Source of the DNA: Halichoerus grypus
Taxonomy: Eukaryota; Chordata; Mammalia; Carnivora; Phocidae
NCBI RefSeq assembly: GCF_964656455.1
Contig: NC_135724.1
Coordinates: 15,328,919-15,392,918, forward strand
Reading direction: 5' to 3'
Length of the DNA stretch: 64,000 bases
Of this stretch, positions 1 through 12,666 are shown piece after piece. The position numbers and the translations under genes were made by a program. Each line of letters starts with the position of its first letter. Position 1 is the stretch's first letter. The notes beneath the pieces were generated by a model that ran no database searches, was not told where the DNA came from, and worked only from the letters and a program-made list of their open reading frames with translations.

Positions 1-312
1 TTGCCATGTAAGTGCAACCTCTCAAGCATTCATCTTCAATTTCCTTTTAAACTTATTATTGTTGTATACGTACCACATACTTTGCACTGTTCCAGGCACT
101 GGGGAAACAAAAAGAAACCAAACATTCAAGCGCCTCTTGTAAAGGAAATTAATGTTCAACTCTTTTAGTAGATCTGAGTCTAATCTAAATTCAAATCTTT
201 TATCAAATTTTGCACCAGCTCAACTATCTTTATTAGAGCTGACAGTATCTGAGAATCAGTCTTCTGTTACACTATAGCTTCCAAAGTCTATACTTTTCAC
301 TCTCTACACACT

Positions 313-477
313 ATTTTTTTTAAGATTTATTTATTTGAGAGAGAGAGGGATAAAATCGGGGGAGGGGCTGAAGGAGAGAATCCCCCAGGCATGGGGCTGG
401 ATCTCAGGACCCATGAGATCACAACCTGAGCTGAAACCAAGAGTCAGACGCTTAACTGACTGAGCCACCCAGCACCA
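313..477 (-). mobile_element. Carnivore tRNA-derived SINE (CAN-SINE), antisense
   Basis: The A-rich tail appears as a T run followed by AAGATTTATTTATTTGAGAG. The tRNA-like head appears in reverse, ending in CTGACTGAGCCACCCAGCACC. It is diverged from the younger copies in the window and no clear target-site duplication was seen. Confidence 0.85.
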
Positions 478-479
478 CT

Positions 480-2104
480 CCACGCAATATTTTTGTATGT
501 AATTTGAAGCTACATACATTTTCCTCTTGAGAATTTCCTGGGTCTCAACCTTAATTTTTTTTTTTTTGCTTCCTTCAAAACAGCAATCTACAGAAAATGA
601 AATTGGTTCTAATGCACTCAATGAAATAAATGTATTGATGATCTAACAGGGCCATTCACAATTCTGAACAATGCAGATAAGAAATGAACAAAATAAACAA
701 GCATCCTTGCCTCAAAAAGCTTGTGTAGTGTTCATTATGTATACATGATTTTCTTTGTCATTTGAGTAACTACAACTGCAGCAAGATGGTCGGCCTGTGT
801 CTAGACAATCTTCCACGCTCATTAAGAAATTAAGAAAGCATTGTCAGCGTAGATTTAACCCTCACAGGAAAATACGATCTATGTGATCTCAAATCACCAG
901 GTAACTAAATATAAAAGGTAAAATAAAAATCTTAACCAGAAACAAAACCTATAAATATAATCATGGTGAACTATTTTAAATGACTTTAAAATTTCAATAT
1001 TTAACTGCAAATTGTGAGACATGATTAAAAAGTGAAGGTGGGAAAATGTTAGAAATAAGGTAGAAATCTATGCTTAAAATTAAATATGCAAAAAGATGCC
1101 GTCTTTGGACTCTTCTCTACATATTCTTTACATGCCTTTTCTTCCTGGAGTTTTGGGCACTCCAGTAAGGTTTCTCCTATGCTTATCTCTTATAAGACAA
1201 TTAATTATACTTTATTCTCAGTGCAATGCCTTTACTGTTCTCAAAATTAAATAAACAGAACTTCTGCTTTTTTTGATATTTGTAACTACCTATTCTCAGT
1301 TTTTCTTTCCCAGTGATCATTCTATTCCCAACTAAAAATAGGCTGTGCAACTCTAGGACATGGCATTGATCAGGGTCCTTTTCTTTTTTCAGTGATAATT
1401 CAATGTTGATATTTTATCCACGTCCCATTTCTTTCCCTAGAAAAATCAATATCCGTATATTCTTTTATTCCTTCAACCTATGTTAATTAGCCATTGTATG
1501 CCGTGTAATATCCTAGGGAAATATAAAATAATGAACATTTTCTTTTTAGGAGTTGGTAGCCTAGTGGAAACCATAGTCAAAAAGACATATATTTATCACA
1601 AAATGTAATAACTTTTAATAGAGGTAAATAAGAAGGTAGAGAGCTTTGGAAGAGTGGCTTTTAGAGTCTAGATGAAGAATGGGAGAGGTGCTAGCAGAAT
1701 GAGGGCTACAAAACTATTTCATTTCCCTCTGTCTGAAAGCTCGAGGGGACTGCAAATAGATGCCATCACACAAATCTGTGCAGTTTATCCCCAAATCAGT
1801 TATTCTACTTGTAAAACATGAGATGTTTAACTTAGAGAAACATGAATTCCGATTTCACCTTTGTCTCAAACTCGTTAAAAAGGAAGGAATCTGAATGTTA
1901 TCATAACACTAGAAAAGCTGGGCATTTTGTATATTTTAAGATGCTTCCACATGTTTCTAGTTAACTTGTCTCCTGGAATTGGCCATCCGATCATTCTACT
2001 TGGGTTTGTCTTCCTGCTTCTGGATGGACCACTTTCTTACTCGTAAGCTGCAGCAGTGCCATCCCTGTCTCCTAGCATCTCCCAGAACAGTACTGTCTTG
2101 AAAT
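480..2104. other. AT-rich intergenic DNA, nothing recognised
   Basis: No exon-like frame with splice sites, no RNA gene and no repeat I can name was seen in this stretch. The first 312 bases of the window are the same. Confidence 0.5.
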
Positions 2105-2453
2105 GCACTTGACTCTTGAACAACACAGGTGTGGACTGCGTGGGTCCACTTATACATGGATTTTTTTTTAATAAATAGAGTACAGTACTCTAAATGTATT
2201 TTCTCTTCTCTATGATTTTCTTGATATCATTTTCTTCTCTCTAGCTTACTTTATTGTAAGAATACAGTATATAATACATTTAACATATAAAATATGTGTG
2301 TTAATTAACTGTTCATGTTATCAGTAGGGCTTCTGGTCAACAGTCAGCTATTAGTAGTTCAGTTTTGGGGAAGTCAAAAGTTATACTTGGATTTTCAAAT
2401 GCATGCGGGTCTGGGGCCTCTAACCCCCACACTGTTCAGAGGTCAACCGTTAT
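2105..2453. mobile_element. Tigger-type (TcMar) DNA transposon relic, non-autonomous
   Basis: The ends are inverted: CTTGACTCTTGAACAACACA on the left and the reverse of GGTTGACCTCTGAACAGT on the right. The interior carries the familiar Tigger-derived text 'gtccacttatacatggatttt' and 'gtaagaatacagtatataatac', the latter near 2256-2280. The length of about 350 bp implies an internally deleted copy with no transposase. It is an ancient mammalian repeat and is not mobile. Confidence 0.75.
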
Positions 2454-3344
2454 GTTATTTCTTGTCTTTTCATCCCATATTGAACGGACCAATCTACCTG
2501 ACTGATAGGCTTCAGGCAAATTCATGAGCAGTATTCCTGAGAACTGCTGTAGGAAGGGCTCCTCTGGCCCTGAGGGACCTTGGATGGCCTGAATCTCAGG
2601 TGGGTATAAATTTGAATGCTCCCCCTCAGCACCTCTTCACCGTGATAGTGGCAGTTGGAGTGGAAAGCCTTCGGAAGCGGCCTTCTTGCTGGGAGATTCT
2701 TTACTTCTGCATGGGAGTAGGGGCCCTTTCTGCTTTTAGGGGTCGTGAGGAAAGCCTGGGGGTTGTTAAAACTTGAGCAGCTGCCTCTGGGCTTTTGATT
2801 TTTAAATTTTAATATCTGTGCCCCTTTTGGCTGAAATTATACTTTCCATATGAATTGTATGCCCCCCCACACTTTTTAATCATTTTGCTACCAGGATCCA
2901 TAATATTTGCTTTTTATTATGTAATACATGGTTATTTCATTGACTTCCACTAACCATAAACTGTATGGTTTTCTCCACCATTGTTTCAGGCTCTTCTGTA
3001 AAGTCCTATGCATCACACTAACTAAATGCCTTCGCTATTTAGTTCAACCTTTTTAATTTTAGACACAAGGAATATAAGATGTAAGTAAATATAGACATAA
3101 GTACTCACATTAAATGGGTCCAAAGGCAACCCCAAGCAGTGAAACTCCCAGGCTTACCTCTCCATTCCCACTCTGCTGCTGAACAGAGGGGGCTACCCAT
3201 TCTCTGCCAGACTTCCTCAGAATTTAGGAATAAATGAAGAGTCTCAAGTTTTAACAAGATAGAAAGCTCCAAATGACTATCAACTAATATGAAGTATGAA
3301 TAGACTTGCCACAAAATTTAAAGGATACTTCTATCACTCTGTGA

Positions 3345-3369
3345 GTGTGTGTGTGTGTGTGTGTGTGTG
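3345..3369. repeat. (GT)n microsatellite
   Basis: About 12 uninterrupted GT units directly before the LTR-like segment. Confidence 0.9.
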
Positions 3370-3370
3370 G

Positions 3371-3760
3371 TCTTGACCCAGGTTTGAGAGCCGCTGATAG
3401 GTCAGTTAGTCCTTCTCAACCATTAGATTCTGTCCACACCCGAAACGACCTCTCCTATGACCCCAAGGGCCAGGTACCAGGCAACCAGGGACAGCCCCGA
3501 GCCCCCTGACATTATTCAAATTAGCCAATCCCAAGCATGTTTGCCCGGCCTCCCCTTTCTTTTCCACAGAAACTATAATCAAAGTGCTTGTTCACAGCTC
3601 ACTTCCCTCCCTCTGCCTGCTGACCCACCCAGTGCTTGGTGCTTCCCCTGAGTGGCCCTGTCCTGGGGTTCTGTGTTCTCCCCAGGATGCTGGGAGTAAA
3701 CAAACTGTAAAACTCTTTCCGGTCTCACCATTCACCACCACCACGAAGTAGCTAAAACAG
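3371..3760 (+). mobile_element. Possible solitary LTR
   Basis: This is a C-rich block of about 390 bp unlike its AT-rich surroundings. It contains a CCAAT-like 'agccaatcccaa', a possible TATA-like AACTATAATC, and near its end GGGAGTAAACAAACTGTAAAAC, which resembles a weak polyadenylation region before a short U5-like end. No coding frame with known motifs and no paired second LTR are visible. It could instead be another old interspersed repeat. Confidence 0.35.
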
Positions 3761-3787
3761 CTTCAACTTAACATGTTGGATTTCTCA

Positions 3788-3971
3788 AGGCGCCTGGGTG
3801 GCTCAGTGGGTGAAGCGTCTGCCTTTGGCTCAGGTCATGATCCCAGGGTCCTAGGATCAAGCCCTGCATCGCTCCCTGCTCAGCAGGGAGTCTGTTTCTC
3901 CCTCTCCTCCCTACTCCTCCACTCCTGCTCTCTGTTGCTATCTCTGTCTCTCTCTCTCAAATAAATAAATT
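3788..3971 (+). mobile_element. CAN-SINE, sense
   Basis: It starts GGCGCCTGGGTGGCTCAGTG and ends in a CT-rich region followed by AAATAAATAAA. Its target-site duplication CATGTTGGATTTCTCA lies at 3772-3787 and again at 4762-4777. The two copies are now separated by a second insertion (3986-4752) in the 3' junction. Confidence 0.9.
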
Positions 3972-3985
3972 TTTAAAAACCATGT

Positions 3986-4700
3986 ATGTGTGCAGAGGTG
4001 GTGTGGATGTGAGCGTGCATGGAGGAGAAAAGCTGCTACTCTCAGTAAGCCAAACGCTCAGGTTAAACAACTGACGAGTGTTACTGTGGGCGTTGTTTTT
4101 TTGTTTTTTGGGGTTTTTTTCTGTCATATTGCTACTTCTATTGTGGAAGACAAAAGCATTTCCATTTCAACAGTTTGTCAGCTTTATTAATGTTGGGCAA
4201 AATCAATATGTTATGAAAATGAAACAGATATCTATAGTTTTGGGGCAAAATTATAAAATTAAACATATAGGTAACCTATTTATATACTGCTATAAAGTAT
4301 TTTTTGAAGAGAGATATGCAAAGAAGCTATTACCTACATGAAATGTATATTTAAAGATTTTTTTTTCATCCTGGGAGCCAGGAATATAAAAAAAAGAGTG
4401 GATATATTTAACCATAACATGCTGTGATTCATCGAACAGCACAAACTTTCATTTCATGGAGTTTATCTGTTGACGTTGATTTAAACTATCATTTGTTTTA
4501 TCATGTGGGAACATAAGTTATGTGGTCAAAAATACAAGGATTTTGAACTAATGTTGATTCAAGTTGTGTTGTCTTATCGTATTGTCTTTTCAAAGGGCTG
4601 CCAGTTGAAAAGGGAAGCATTATGTTTACAAATCTGTTTTGAAATGTTTGCCAAAATTTTGGTAGTATCTTTAATAAAGATGTTTGTCTCCAGCATCCAA

Positions 4701-4739
<39 letters not shown>

Positions 4740-4752
4740 AAACTTAAAAAAA
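3986..4752 (+). pseudogene. Poly(A)-tailed retrocopy of an unidentified transcript
   Basis: A block of about 767 bp sits between two exact copies of TTTAAAAACCATGT (3972-3985 and 4753-4766). These are consistent with an L1-endonuclease target-site duplication inside the 3' flank of the preceding SINE. It ends with an AATAAA signal at 4673-4678, then an A-rich (AAAT)n tail from 4699, the arrangement of a retrotransposed mRNA. No frame in it gives a recognisable protein, so it may be a 5'-truncated 3'-UTR copy. The parent gene is unknown. Confidence 0.55.
4699..4740. repeat. (AAAT)n microsatellite grown from a poly(A) tail
   Basis: Ten or so AATA units follow 20 bases after an AATAAA signal at the end of the retrocopy. 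Confidence 0.85.
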
Positions 4753-4969
4753 TTTAAAAACCATGTTGGATTTCTCAGTGATGTTTCATTTGAGAATGGT
4801 AAACGGAATGCCAACACGTGTGAGAACAAAACACAGGTTTGCTTAACTCGGAACAAATAAGGGATGTCGGTTTTACAAGTACTTTTACAAGACTATTTGA
4901 CAGCCTGCGGACTAATAATGCCACCTGGTGGACAAATGAGATAAGTGCAAAGAAGGTTTCTAAGTAGGC

Positions 4970-4992
4970 GTGTGTGTGTGTGTGTGTGTGTG
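4970..4992. repeat. (GT)n microsatellite
   Basis: About 11 GT units. Confidence 0.85.
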
Positions 4993-5019
4993 AATTAGGG
5001 AAATAGTAAAGGGATTTTA

Positions 5020-5219
5020 TTTTTTTTATTTAAAGATTTTATTTATTTGTTTGACAGAGAGAGACACAGCAAGAGAGGGAACACAAGCAGGGGGAGTGGG
5101 AGAGGGAGAAGCAGGCTTCCCGCTGAGCGGGGAGCCCGATGCGGGGCTCGATCCCAGGACCCTGGGACCAGGACCTGAGCCGAAGGCAGACGCTTAACGA
5201 CTGAGCCACCCAGGCGCCC
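5020..5219 (-). mobile_element. CAN-SINE, antisense
   Basis: It reads from TTTAAAGATTTTATTTATTTG to GAGCCACCCAGGCGCCC. The 16-bp target-site duplication TAGTAAAGGGATTTTA is exact at 5004-5019 and 5220-5235, so this is a fairly young insertion. Confidence 0.95.
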
Positions 5220-5235
5220 TAGTAAAGGGATTTTA

Positions 5236-6124
5236 GTAAATGTTCTTGTGTGAAGTCACAGTAAAGCATATTCAATTGAAGCTATAAAAAGTCCAGTTCC
5301 TGTGAGCTGTGATTTGCAGCTTCTTCCCACATACATTTAACAAGGTTTACTAGTAATTAATACCAGATCCCTCATCTGTCATTTATGCAGAGGCAACTTA
5401 AGCAAATTGCTTAATTTCTCTGAGTCTCAGATAATTTACAGCCATAATATCAGTTAATTCTCACAAGAGAACACTGCATGGAGGATATTAATATTCTCAT
5501 TTTTTTTAATGAGAAATCAAATTCTGTGGCTTGAAACAAATTAGGCCTTCTACAGCAGGTAATCCTCCCAGCTGATCAACCCTTTGAATATTATTTCATT
5601 TATTAGAACTTTGATTAAATGGCACACAAAACCCCACAGCTTTCTGTTTCTTTAGACGTTTTTATAAATAGAAAATGATTTCTGTTTCATTTGATTTGAT
5701 GTAGATAAAACTTGTGCAAAGACATCAAGCACAGATGTGACCTCCATTGGACAGAGATTAGAATATGAAGCGGGTATGGTGCTCTCTAGAGAGAAGATGG
5801 CATCCTGTTAAAAAGAAAAAGAAGGGAGATTGGGAAATTGCTATTTGCTCTGGCTTGCCTGAACTGTTGAGACCCTTGGAGGAACTGGAACCTGCACTGT
5901 GGACTCTCCCCTCTTCATCCCTCGGAGTGTGGATCTCACTGTGTGAAGAGCAAATGCTCTGCCCAGCCGCATTGCCATGCACCATCCTCCCAACCCCACA
6001 TGAAGACTCAGCGATGGGCGAGGGCTCTGACCCCCGCTCTGCCTTAGCATTTTTCTTTATTTTTTTTAAATCAGGTTTTTTGAAGTATAATTCCACACAA
6101 AGCAAACTTACTTTTTTATGTATA
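5236..6124. other. Intergenic DNA, nothing recognised
   Basis: A 155-codon plus-strand frame (5765-6232) runs into the SINE at 6139. It has no recognisable domain and a low-complexity end, and is judged a chance frame. Confidence 0.5.
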
Positions 6125-6138
6125 TATTTCTATCAGTT

Positions 6139-6338
6139 GTGTTTTTTTGTTAAAGATTTTATTTATTTGAGAAAGAGAGAGAGAATGAGTGGGGAGAGGC
6201 AGAGGGGGAGGGAGAGGGAGAGAGAATCTTAAGCAGACTCTGGGCTGAGCGGGGCTCGATCTCCCCACCCTGAGATCATGACCTGAGCCTAAACCAAGAG
6301 TCCTCACGCTGAACCAACTGAGCCACCCAGGCGCCCCT
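6139..6338 (-). mobile_element. CAN-SINE, antisense, within L1
   Basis: It reads TTAAAGATTTTATTTATTTGAG to GAGCCACCCAGGCGCCCC. The target-site duplication TATTTCTATCAGTT is at 6125-6138 and 6339-6352. Confidence 0.93.
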
Positions 6339-6844
6339 ATTTCTATCAGTTTTAACAAATATATGCAACCACATAGCCACCATCACAATTGAGAAGTGGG
6401 GTATTTCCATGACCTCAGAGTTTCCTTGTCCCGCTGATAGTTAGTCCCCTCTGCACAACCCCCAACCATGGCAACTCCGGCTATACATTTTGTTCTTATC
6501 ATTTCATCTTTTCTAAAATGTCATACAAATAGAATCAAACAGCATGTAGCCTTTTATGTCTGGCTTCTTTCACTTACAGTAATGCTTAAGAGGCTCATTC
6601 AGATTGCCACGTGTGTCAGGGGTTTTTATGTTTATTGTTGAATAGTATTCCATTGTATGGGTGCATCACCATTTATTTATCCAGTCATCACTTGGTGAGT
6701 TGCTCATTGGGACTATTAGGAATAAAGCTGCTATAAACATTTGTAAAGATGCTTTCTGTGGACATACATTTTTATTTGATTTGGGTAGAAATCTAGAGGT
6801 GGAATTGCTTTGTCATATTTAATGTATAAAAATATAAAATTCTG

Positions 6845-7036
6845 GGGCGCCAGGGTGGCTCAGTCAGTTAAGCGTCTGACTTGGGCTAGGGTCATGGTCT
6901 CAGAGTCCTGGGATGGAGCCCTGCATCAGGGCCCCCCGCTCAGCAGAGAGTCTGCTTCTCTCTCCCCCTCTGCCTCTCCCTTGCTCATGTTCTTTCTCTC
7001 TCTCTCGCTCAAATAAATGAATAAAATCTTTAAAAT
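6845..7036 (+). mobile_element. CAN-SINE, sense, within L1
   Basis: The head is GGGCGCCAGGGTGGCTCAGTC and the tail AAATAAATGAATAAAATCTTTAAAA. The flanking duplication is degraded. Confidence 0.9.
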
Positions 7037-8082
7037 ATGTATATAAATCTGCCAAGCTGCTTGTCAGAGTGATCATTCAACTTTGCATGCTCACTAGCAA
7101 TTTTGAGAGTTCCTGTTCCTTGACATTTTCATCTGCACTTGGCATTATTGTCAATTTCTGTGTGTGTGTTTTTCTAATTTGTAGTGATTTTCTGCTATGG
7201 TTTGATTTGCATTTTCCTAATGATTAAAGATGGTGATAAGCTCTTCATGTGTATTTTTGCCTCTATCTTGTCATGGAGGGTTCCTCTGATGTCAATTAGA
7301 TCAAATTGGTTATATTTTTTCTAGGTTTTCTTTACCCTTATTGATCATCTGTCTACTTGTGGTATAAATCACTGAGAGAAAACTAAAAGTCTTAAACTCT
7401 AATTGTATATGGGTTTAATTCTTCTTTAAATTTTATCATTTTCTATTGTATTTTGAAGCTCCAAATATTAGGTGAAGCTCCAAATATACATAGAGGAAGG
7501 TGATGTTTTCTTGGTGAATTGACATCTTTTATCATTTCTTTACTCCTTCCCCCTCACTTAAAAACTTTCAACCTATACCTTTATACTTAATGGGCACACA
7601 TCTTCAAGTCAGTATCACAGCTCTGTCTTTTAGCTGAGGCATTGAGAATGCTGACATTTAACGTAATTATTTATGTGGTTGGCTTTAAAACTGCCATCTT
7701 GCTAGTCATTTTTCTATTTTCTCCTGCTGCTTTCTTTTGTTTTAAAAATTCCACACTGAATATGTAGATCAAATTGGAGAGAACTGACATCTTAACAATA
7801 TTGAATCTTTCTATCCATGAAAATGGAATACCTCTCCACTTATTTAGATCTTTGGTTTCTTTCATCAGTTATGTAGTTTTCCTCATTTACATCTTATATA
7901 TTTTGTTAAATTCATGCCTACGTATTTCTCTTTTTTGGTGGTAATATAAATAGTACTGTGTTTTTATTTCGAAATCCCAAAAATTCTTTGCTGGTATATA
8001 GGAAAGCAGTTGACTTTAGTATCATAAGATTGTGTCCTGCAATCTTACTATAATCACTAATTAGTTGCATAACTTTTTTTTT

Positions 8083-9217
<1,135 letters not shown>

Positions 9218-9237
9218 TAGTTGCGTGACTTTTTTTT

Positions 9238-9475
9238 GTCAATTCTTCAAAATTTTCTACATAGATAGTCATGTCATCTGCAAACAAAGACAGTTGTATT
9301 TCTTCCTTCCCAATCATTATACATTTTATTTCCTTTTCTATCTTATTGCACTAGCTAGGATTTGTAGTTTGCTAGTGAATAGGAGTGATGAGGGGAGGCA
9401 TCTTGGCCTTGTTCCCCATCTTAGGAAGAAAGCATCTTGTTTCTCACAACTAAGTATATAATGCTGTCTATTTTT
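9238..9475 (-). mobile_element. L1 ORF2 fragment, antisense (continuation)
   Basis: The text 'ttctacatagatagtcatgtcatctgcaaa' near 9256 is reverse-strand L1 ORF2. It continues the L1 interrupted at 8061 by the MYL12 retrocopy. Confidence 0.75.
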
Positions 9476-9479
9476 AAGT

Positions 9480-10830
9480 AAATTTTATTTTTTTAAGCAG
9501 TTTTAGGTTCACATAGAAAAACTGAGTAGAAAGTATAGAGAGTTCCCATATATCTGGTGCTTCCACATATGCACATCCTCCCCCACTATCAACATCCCCC
9601 ACCAGAATGGTACATTTGTTACAATCAATGAACCTGCATTGATATACCAATATCACCCAAAGTCTATAGTTTACATCATGGTTCACTCTTGATGTACATT
9701 CTATGACTTTGCACAAATATATAATGGCATGTATCCATCATTATGGTATCATACTTCACTGCCCTTAAGATTCTCATGTTCTACCTATTCTTCACTCCTC
9801 CCCATCCCAACCCCTCGCAACCACTGATCTTTTTTACTATCTTCATAGTTTTGCTTTTTCCAGAATGTCATGTAGTTGGAATCATACAACATCTGGCCTC
9901 TCAGATTGACTTCTTTCACTCATTAATATGCATTTAAGTTTCTTTCCTATCTTTTCATGGATTGATAGTTCATTTCCTTTTAGCACTGAATAATATTTCA
10001 TTGTTAGGATGTACCACAGTTTATCCATTCACTTACTGAACACCTTGATTGCTTCCAAACTTTGGCAATTATAAATAAATCTGCTATAAATACCTGTGTG
10101 CAGGATTTGGGATGGATATAAGTCTTCAACTCATTTGAGTAAGTATCAATGAGTATGATTGCTTGATCATATGAAAAGAGTGTGTTTACTCTTGTAAGAA
10201 ACTGTCAAACTGTCTTCCACAGTAGCTGGACCATTTTGCATTCCCACTAGCTGTGAATGAGAACTCCTCCTGGTCCACATCTTCACTATCATTTGGTGTT
10301 GCCAGTTTTTTATTTTTATTTCTGGATTTTGTCCATTTTAATAGATGTGTATCTCATTGTTGTTTTAATTTGCATTTCCCTAATGACATATAATGTCAAG
10401 CATCTTTTCATATGCTTAATTGCCATTTGTGTATCTTTCTTCATGGGGTGTCTGTTCAGCTCTTTTGGTCATTTTTTAATTGGGTTGTTCATTTTCCTGT
10501 TGAGATTTAAGGGTTCTTTGTATATCTTGGATAGCAGTTCTTTATCAAATATGTCTTCTTTAAACATTTATTTCCTAGTCTGTGGCTTGCCTACTTGTTC
10601 TATTAAGCTATTCATTTTTGTAGAAGTTCCTTATCAAGTTGAGAAATTTTCCCTCTATTCATAGTTTGCTAAATGTTTCTAGGCTGAATAAATGTTGGCT
10701 TTTATCAAATGTTCTTTCTATATCTATTGATATGGTCATATGATTTTTCTTCTTTAGTCTGCTGATGTGATGGATTACATTAATTGGTTTTCAGATGTTG
10801 AATCAGCCAAATGATCTAGAGCTTCAAAAA
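9480..10830 (-). mobile_element. Older L1 fragment (3' UTR through ORF2), antisense
   Basis: Reverse L1 3'-end sequence starts near 9490. It is followed by 'cagtttatccattcact', the 'gtcttccacagtagctggaccattttgcattcccac' region near 10210, and ORF2 text 'atttttcttctttagtctgctgatgtgatgg' near 10745. It is a second L1 copy in the same orientation as the one before it, with stops throughout. Confidence 0.8.
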
Positions 10831-11176
10831 TTTATTTTGTGCTTTTGTAGATTAAAGAGCAAATTTAATCAGTAAGATGGGAAGATTAAATTTTAAAAAA
10901 TAAGCATTCCTTAGTTACATAAAGTACATTGTGGATATTTAGATTGTATGTGGTCAGAGAGTAAATCCAAGGTTAAAAGAATTTTAAGATGAAACACCAT
11001 AAATACATAAATTTAAATATTGCTGATTTTAACTTGACACTCCCATTTTGCCAATTACTTAAACTTGAAAGTTAAATTATAAGTAATTTAATTAACAGAA
11101 AATTGCCTGCCTTTAAAAAAAAGATTGCTTTTACTCAAACATTTTATGTTTAAAGTGTTTTCTTTTTGTATTTTTT

Positions 11177-11346
11177 TTTTTTTTAAAGATTTTATTTATT
11201 TATTCATTAGAGACAGAGAGAGAGAAGCAGAGGGAGAAGCAGGCTCCCAAGGAGCAGGGAGCCCGATGTGGGACTCGATCCCAGGACCCTGAGATCATGA
11301 CCTGAGCCGAAGGCAGACGCTTAACCATCTGAGCCACCCAGGCGCC
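11177..11346 (-). mobile_element. CAN-SINE, antisense
   Basis: It reads TTTAAAGATTTTATTTATTTATTC to GAGCCACCCAGGCGCC. The target-site duplication CTTTTTGTATTTTTT is at 11162-11176 and 11347-11361. Confidence 0.93.
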
Positions 11347-11524
11347 CTTTTTGTATTTTTTACATGTAGAAATATACTCTATATTTTCAACATGCCAATA
11401 CATACTTTTTCCAACTAGATAATAAATTAACATAAATTAGATAATAAATTTAATATAAATTATCTTTTTCCTCAAAACAAAGTATTCTATTTGTAATTAG
11501 GAATCAACCCCAAGAAAAATTTTT

Positions 11525-11734
11525 TAAAAGATTTTATTTATTTATTTGAGAGAGTAAGAGAGAGCAACCGGGGGAGGGGCAGAGGAAGAGGGAGAAGCAG
11601 ACTCCCTGCTGAGCAGGGAGCCAGACTACGACTACTCCACTACTTGACTACTACTCTGGGCTCAATCCCAGGACCCTGGGATCATGACCTGAGCTGAAGG
11701 CAGACACTTCACCGACTGAGCCACCCAGGCATCC
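11525..11734 (-). mobile_element. CAN-SINE, antisense, with internal ACTAC-rich expansion
   Basis: The tail AAAAGATTTTATTTATTTATTTGAG and the head GACTGAGCCACCCAGGCATCC are present. The target-site duplication CAACCCCAAGAAAAATTTTT recurs with one or two changes after the element. Bases 11624-11656 hold an extra ACTAC-rich stretch that other copies here lack. Confidence 0.9.
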
Positions 11735-12074
11735 CAACCCCAGGAAAATTTTTATTGGAATTACAATAATCTGTTTCAAAATGTCTATAAACTTCTAAGA
11801 TGTTTATGTGAACATATACTACTCCATAAAATGCTTCTTAATGTGAGTATGATATCTAATAACTACAATATGTACGTAGAGAAGAATGGACAAACACTGA
11901 GTTTTAAAATGTAGTCAAAAGTACAGTACATTTAATGAGAGTTATGAAAGTTGCGTATTTAGATAGACAAGAATTGGATAAATATTTTTCAATCAATCCA
12001 AATGTTTACTCTGTACTGCATGTTTTCCCATGCCCCCCCAAATTTCTAGTTGTATTTATTCAGAAATATTTTCT

Positions 12075-12318
12075 TTTTATAAAAATTTGTTTTTATTAAC
12101 ATATAATGTATTATTTGTTTCAGGGGTACGGGTCTGTGATTCATCAGTCTTACACAATTCATAGCGCTCACCATAGCACATACCCTCCCCAATGTCCATC
12201 ACCCAGCCACCCCATCCCTCCCACGCCCCTCCACTCCAGCAACCCTCAGTTTGTTTCCTGAGATTAAGAGTCTCTTACGGTTTGTCTCCCTCTCTTGTTT
12301 TGTCTTGTTTCATTTCAG
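12075..12318 (-). mobile_element. L1 3'-end fragment, antisense
   Basis: The text 'aacatataatgtattatttgtttcaggggtac' followed by 'gattcatcagtcttacac' and 'ccctcagtttgtttcctgag' is the reverse of a carnivore L1 3' end. A related copy lies at 60.0-60.3 kb. Confidence 0.7.
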
Positions 12319-12444
12319 AAATATTTTCTTAAATTCCTACAAAATACAATGCTCTTGTCACATTTCACTTCTAAGTGGACTGCTTTCTCAGATAGCCATT
12401 GGGTGTGACTCCTAGAGCCGCAATCACAGAAGTGCCTCAATTTT

Positions 12445-12654
12445 GGGGGCACTTGGGTGACTCAGTCGGTTAAGCCTCTGACTCTTGGTTTCAGCTCAGG
12501 TCATGATCTAATGGGTCGTGGGATCCAGCGCTGAGTCAGGCTTTGCACTCAGTGGGGAGTCTGCTTGGGATTCTCTCCCTCTGCCCTTCCTCCCACTTGC
12601 ACACTATCTCTCTCTTTAAAATAAAGAAATCTTTAAAAAAGAAAAAAAAGAACG
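12445..12654 (+). mobile_element. CAN-SINE, sense
   Basis: It starts GGGGGCACTTGGGTGACTCAG. The target-site duplication GCCTCAATTTT is at 12434-12444 and 12655-12665. Confidence 0.9.
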
Positions 12655-12666
12655 GCCTCAATTTTT

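Larger units (their letters stand above)
6125..8061 (-). mobile_element. L1 fragment (3' end and part of ORF2), antisense
   Basis: The plus strand shows reverse L1 3'-end text such as 'gaatagtattccattgtatgg' near 6640 and 'gggtagaaatctagaggtggaattgct' near 6785. ORF2-derived sequence follows. It is decayed, with no open ORF2, and is interrupted by two SINEs (6139-6338 and 6845-7036). It is split from its continuation at 9238 by the MYL12 retrocopy. Confidence 0.8.

Noticed and set aside
5765..6232. 155-codon plus-strand frame
   Set aside because: It runs into an antisense SINE, has low-complexity ends and matches no family.
10257..10664. 135-codon plus-strand frame resembling a membrane protein
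   Set aside because: It is the reverse strand of an old L1. The hydrophobicity is compositional.
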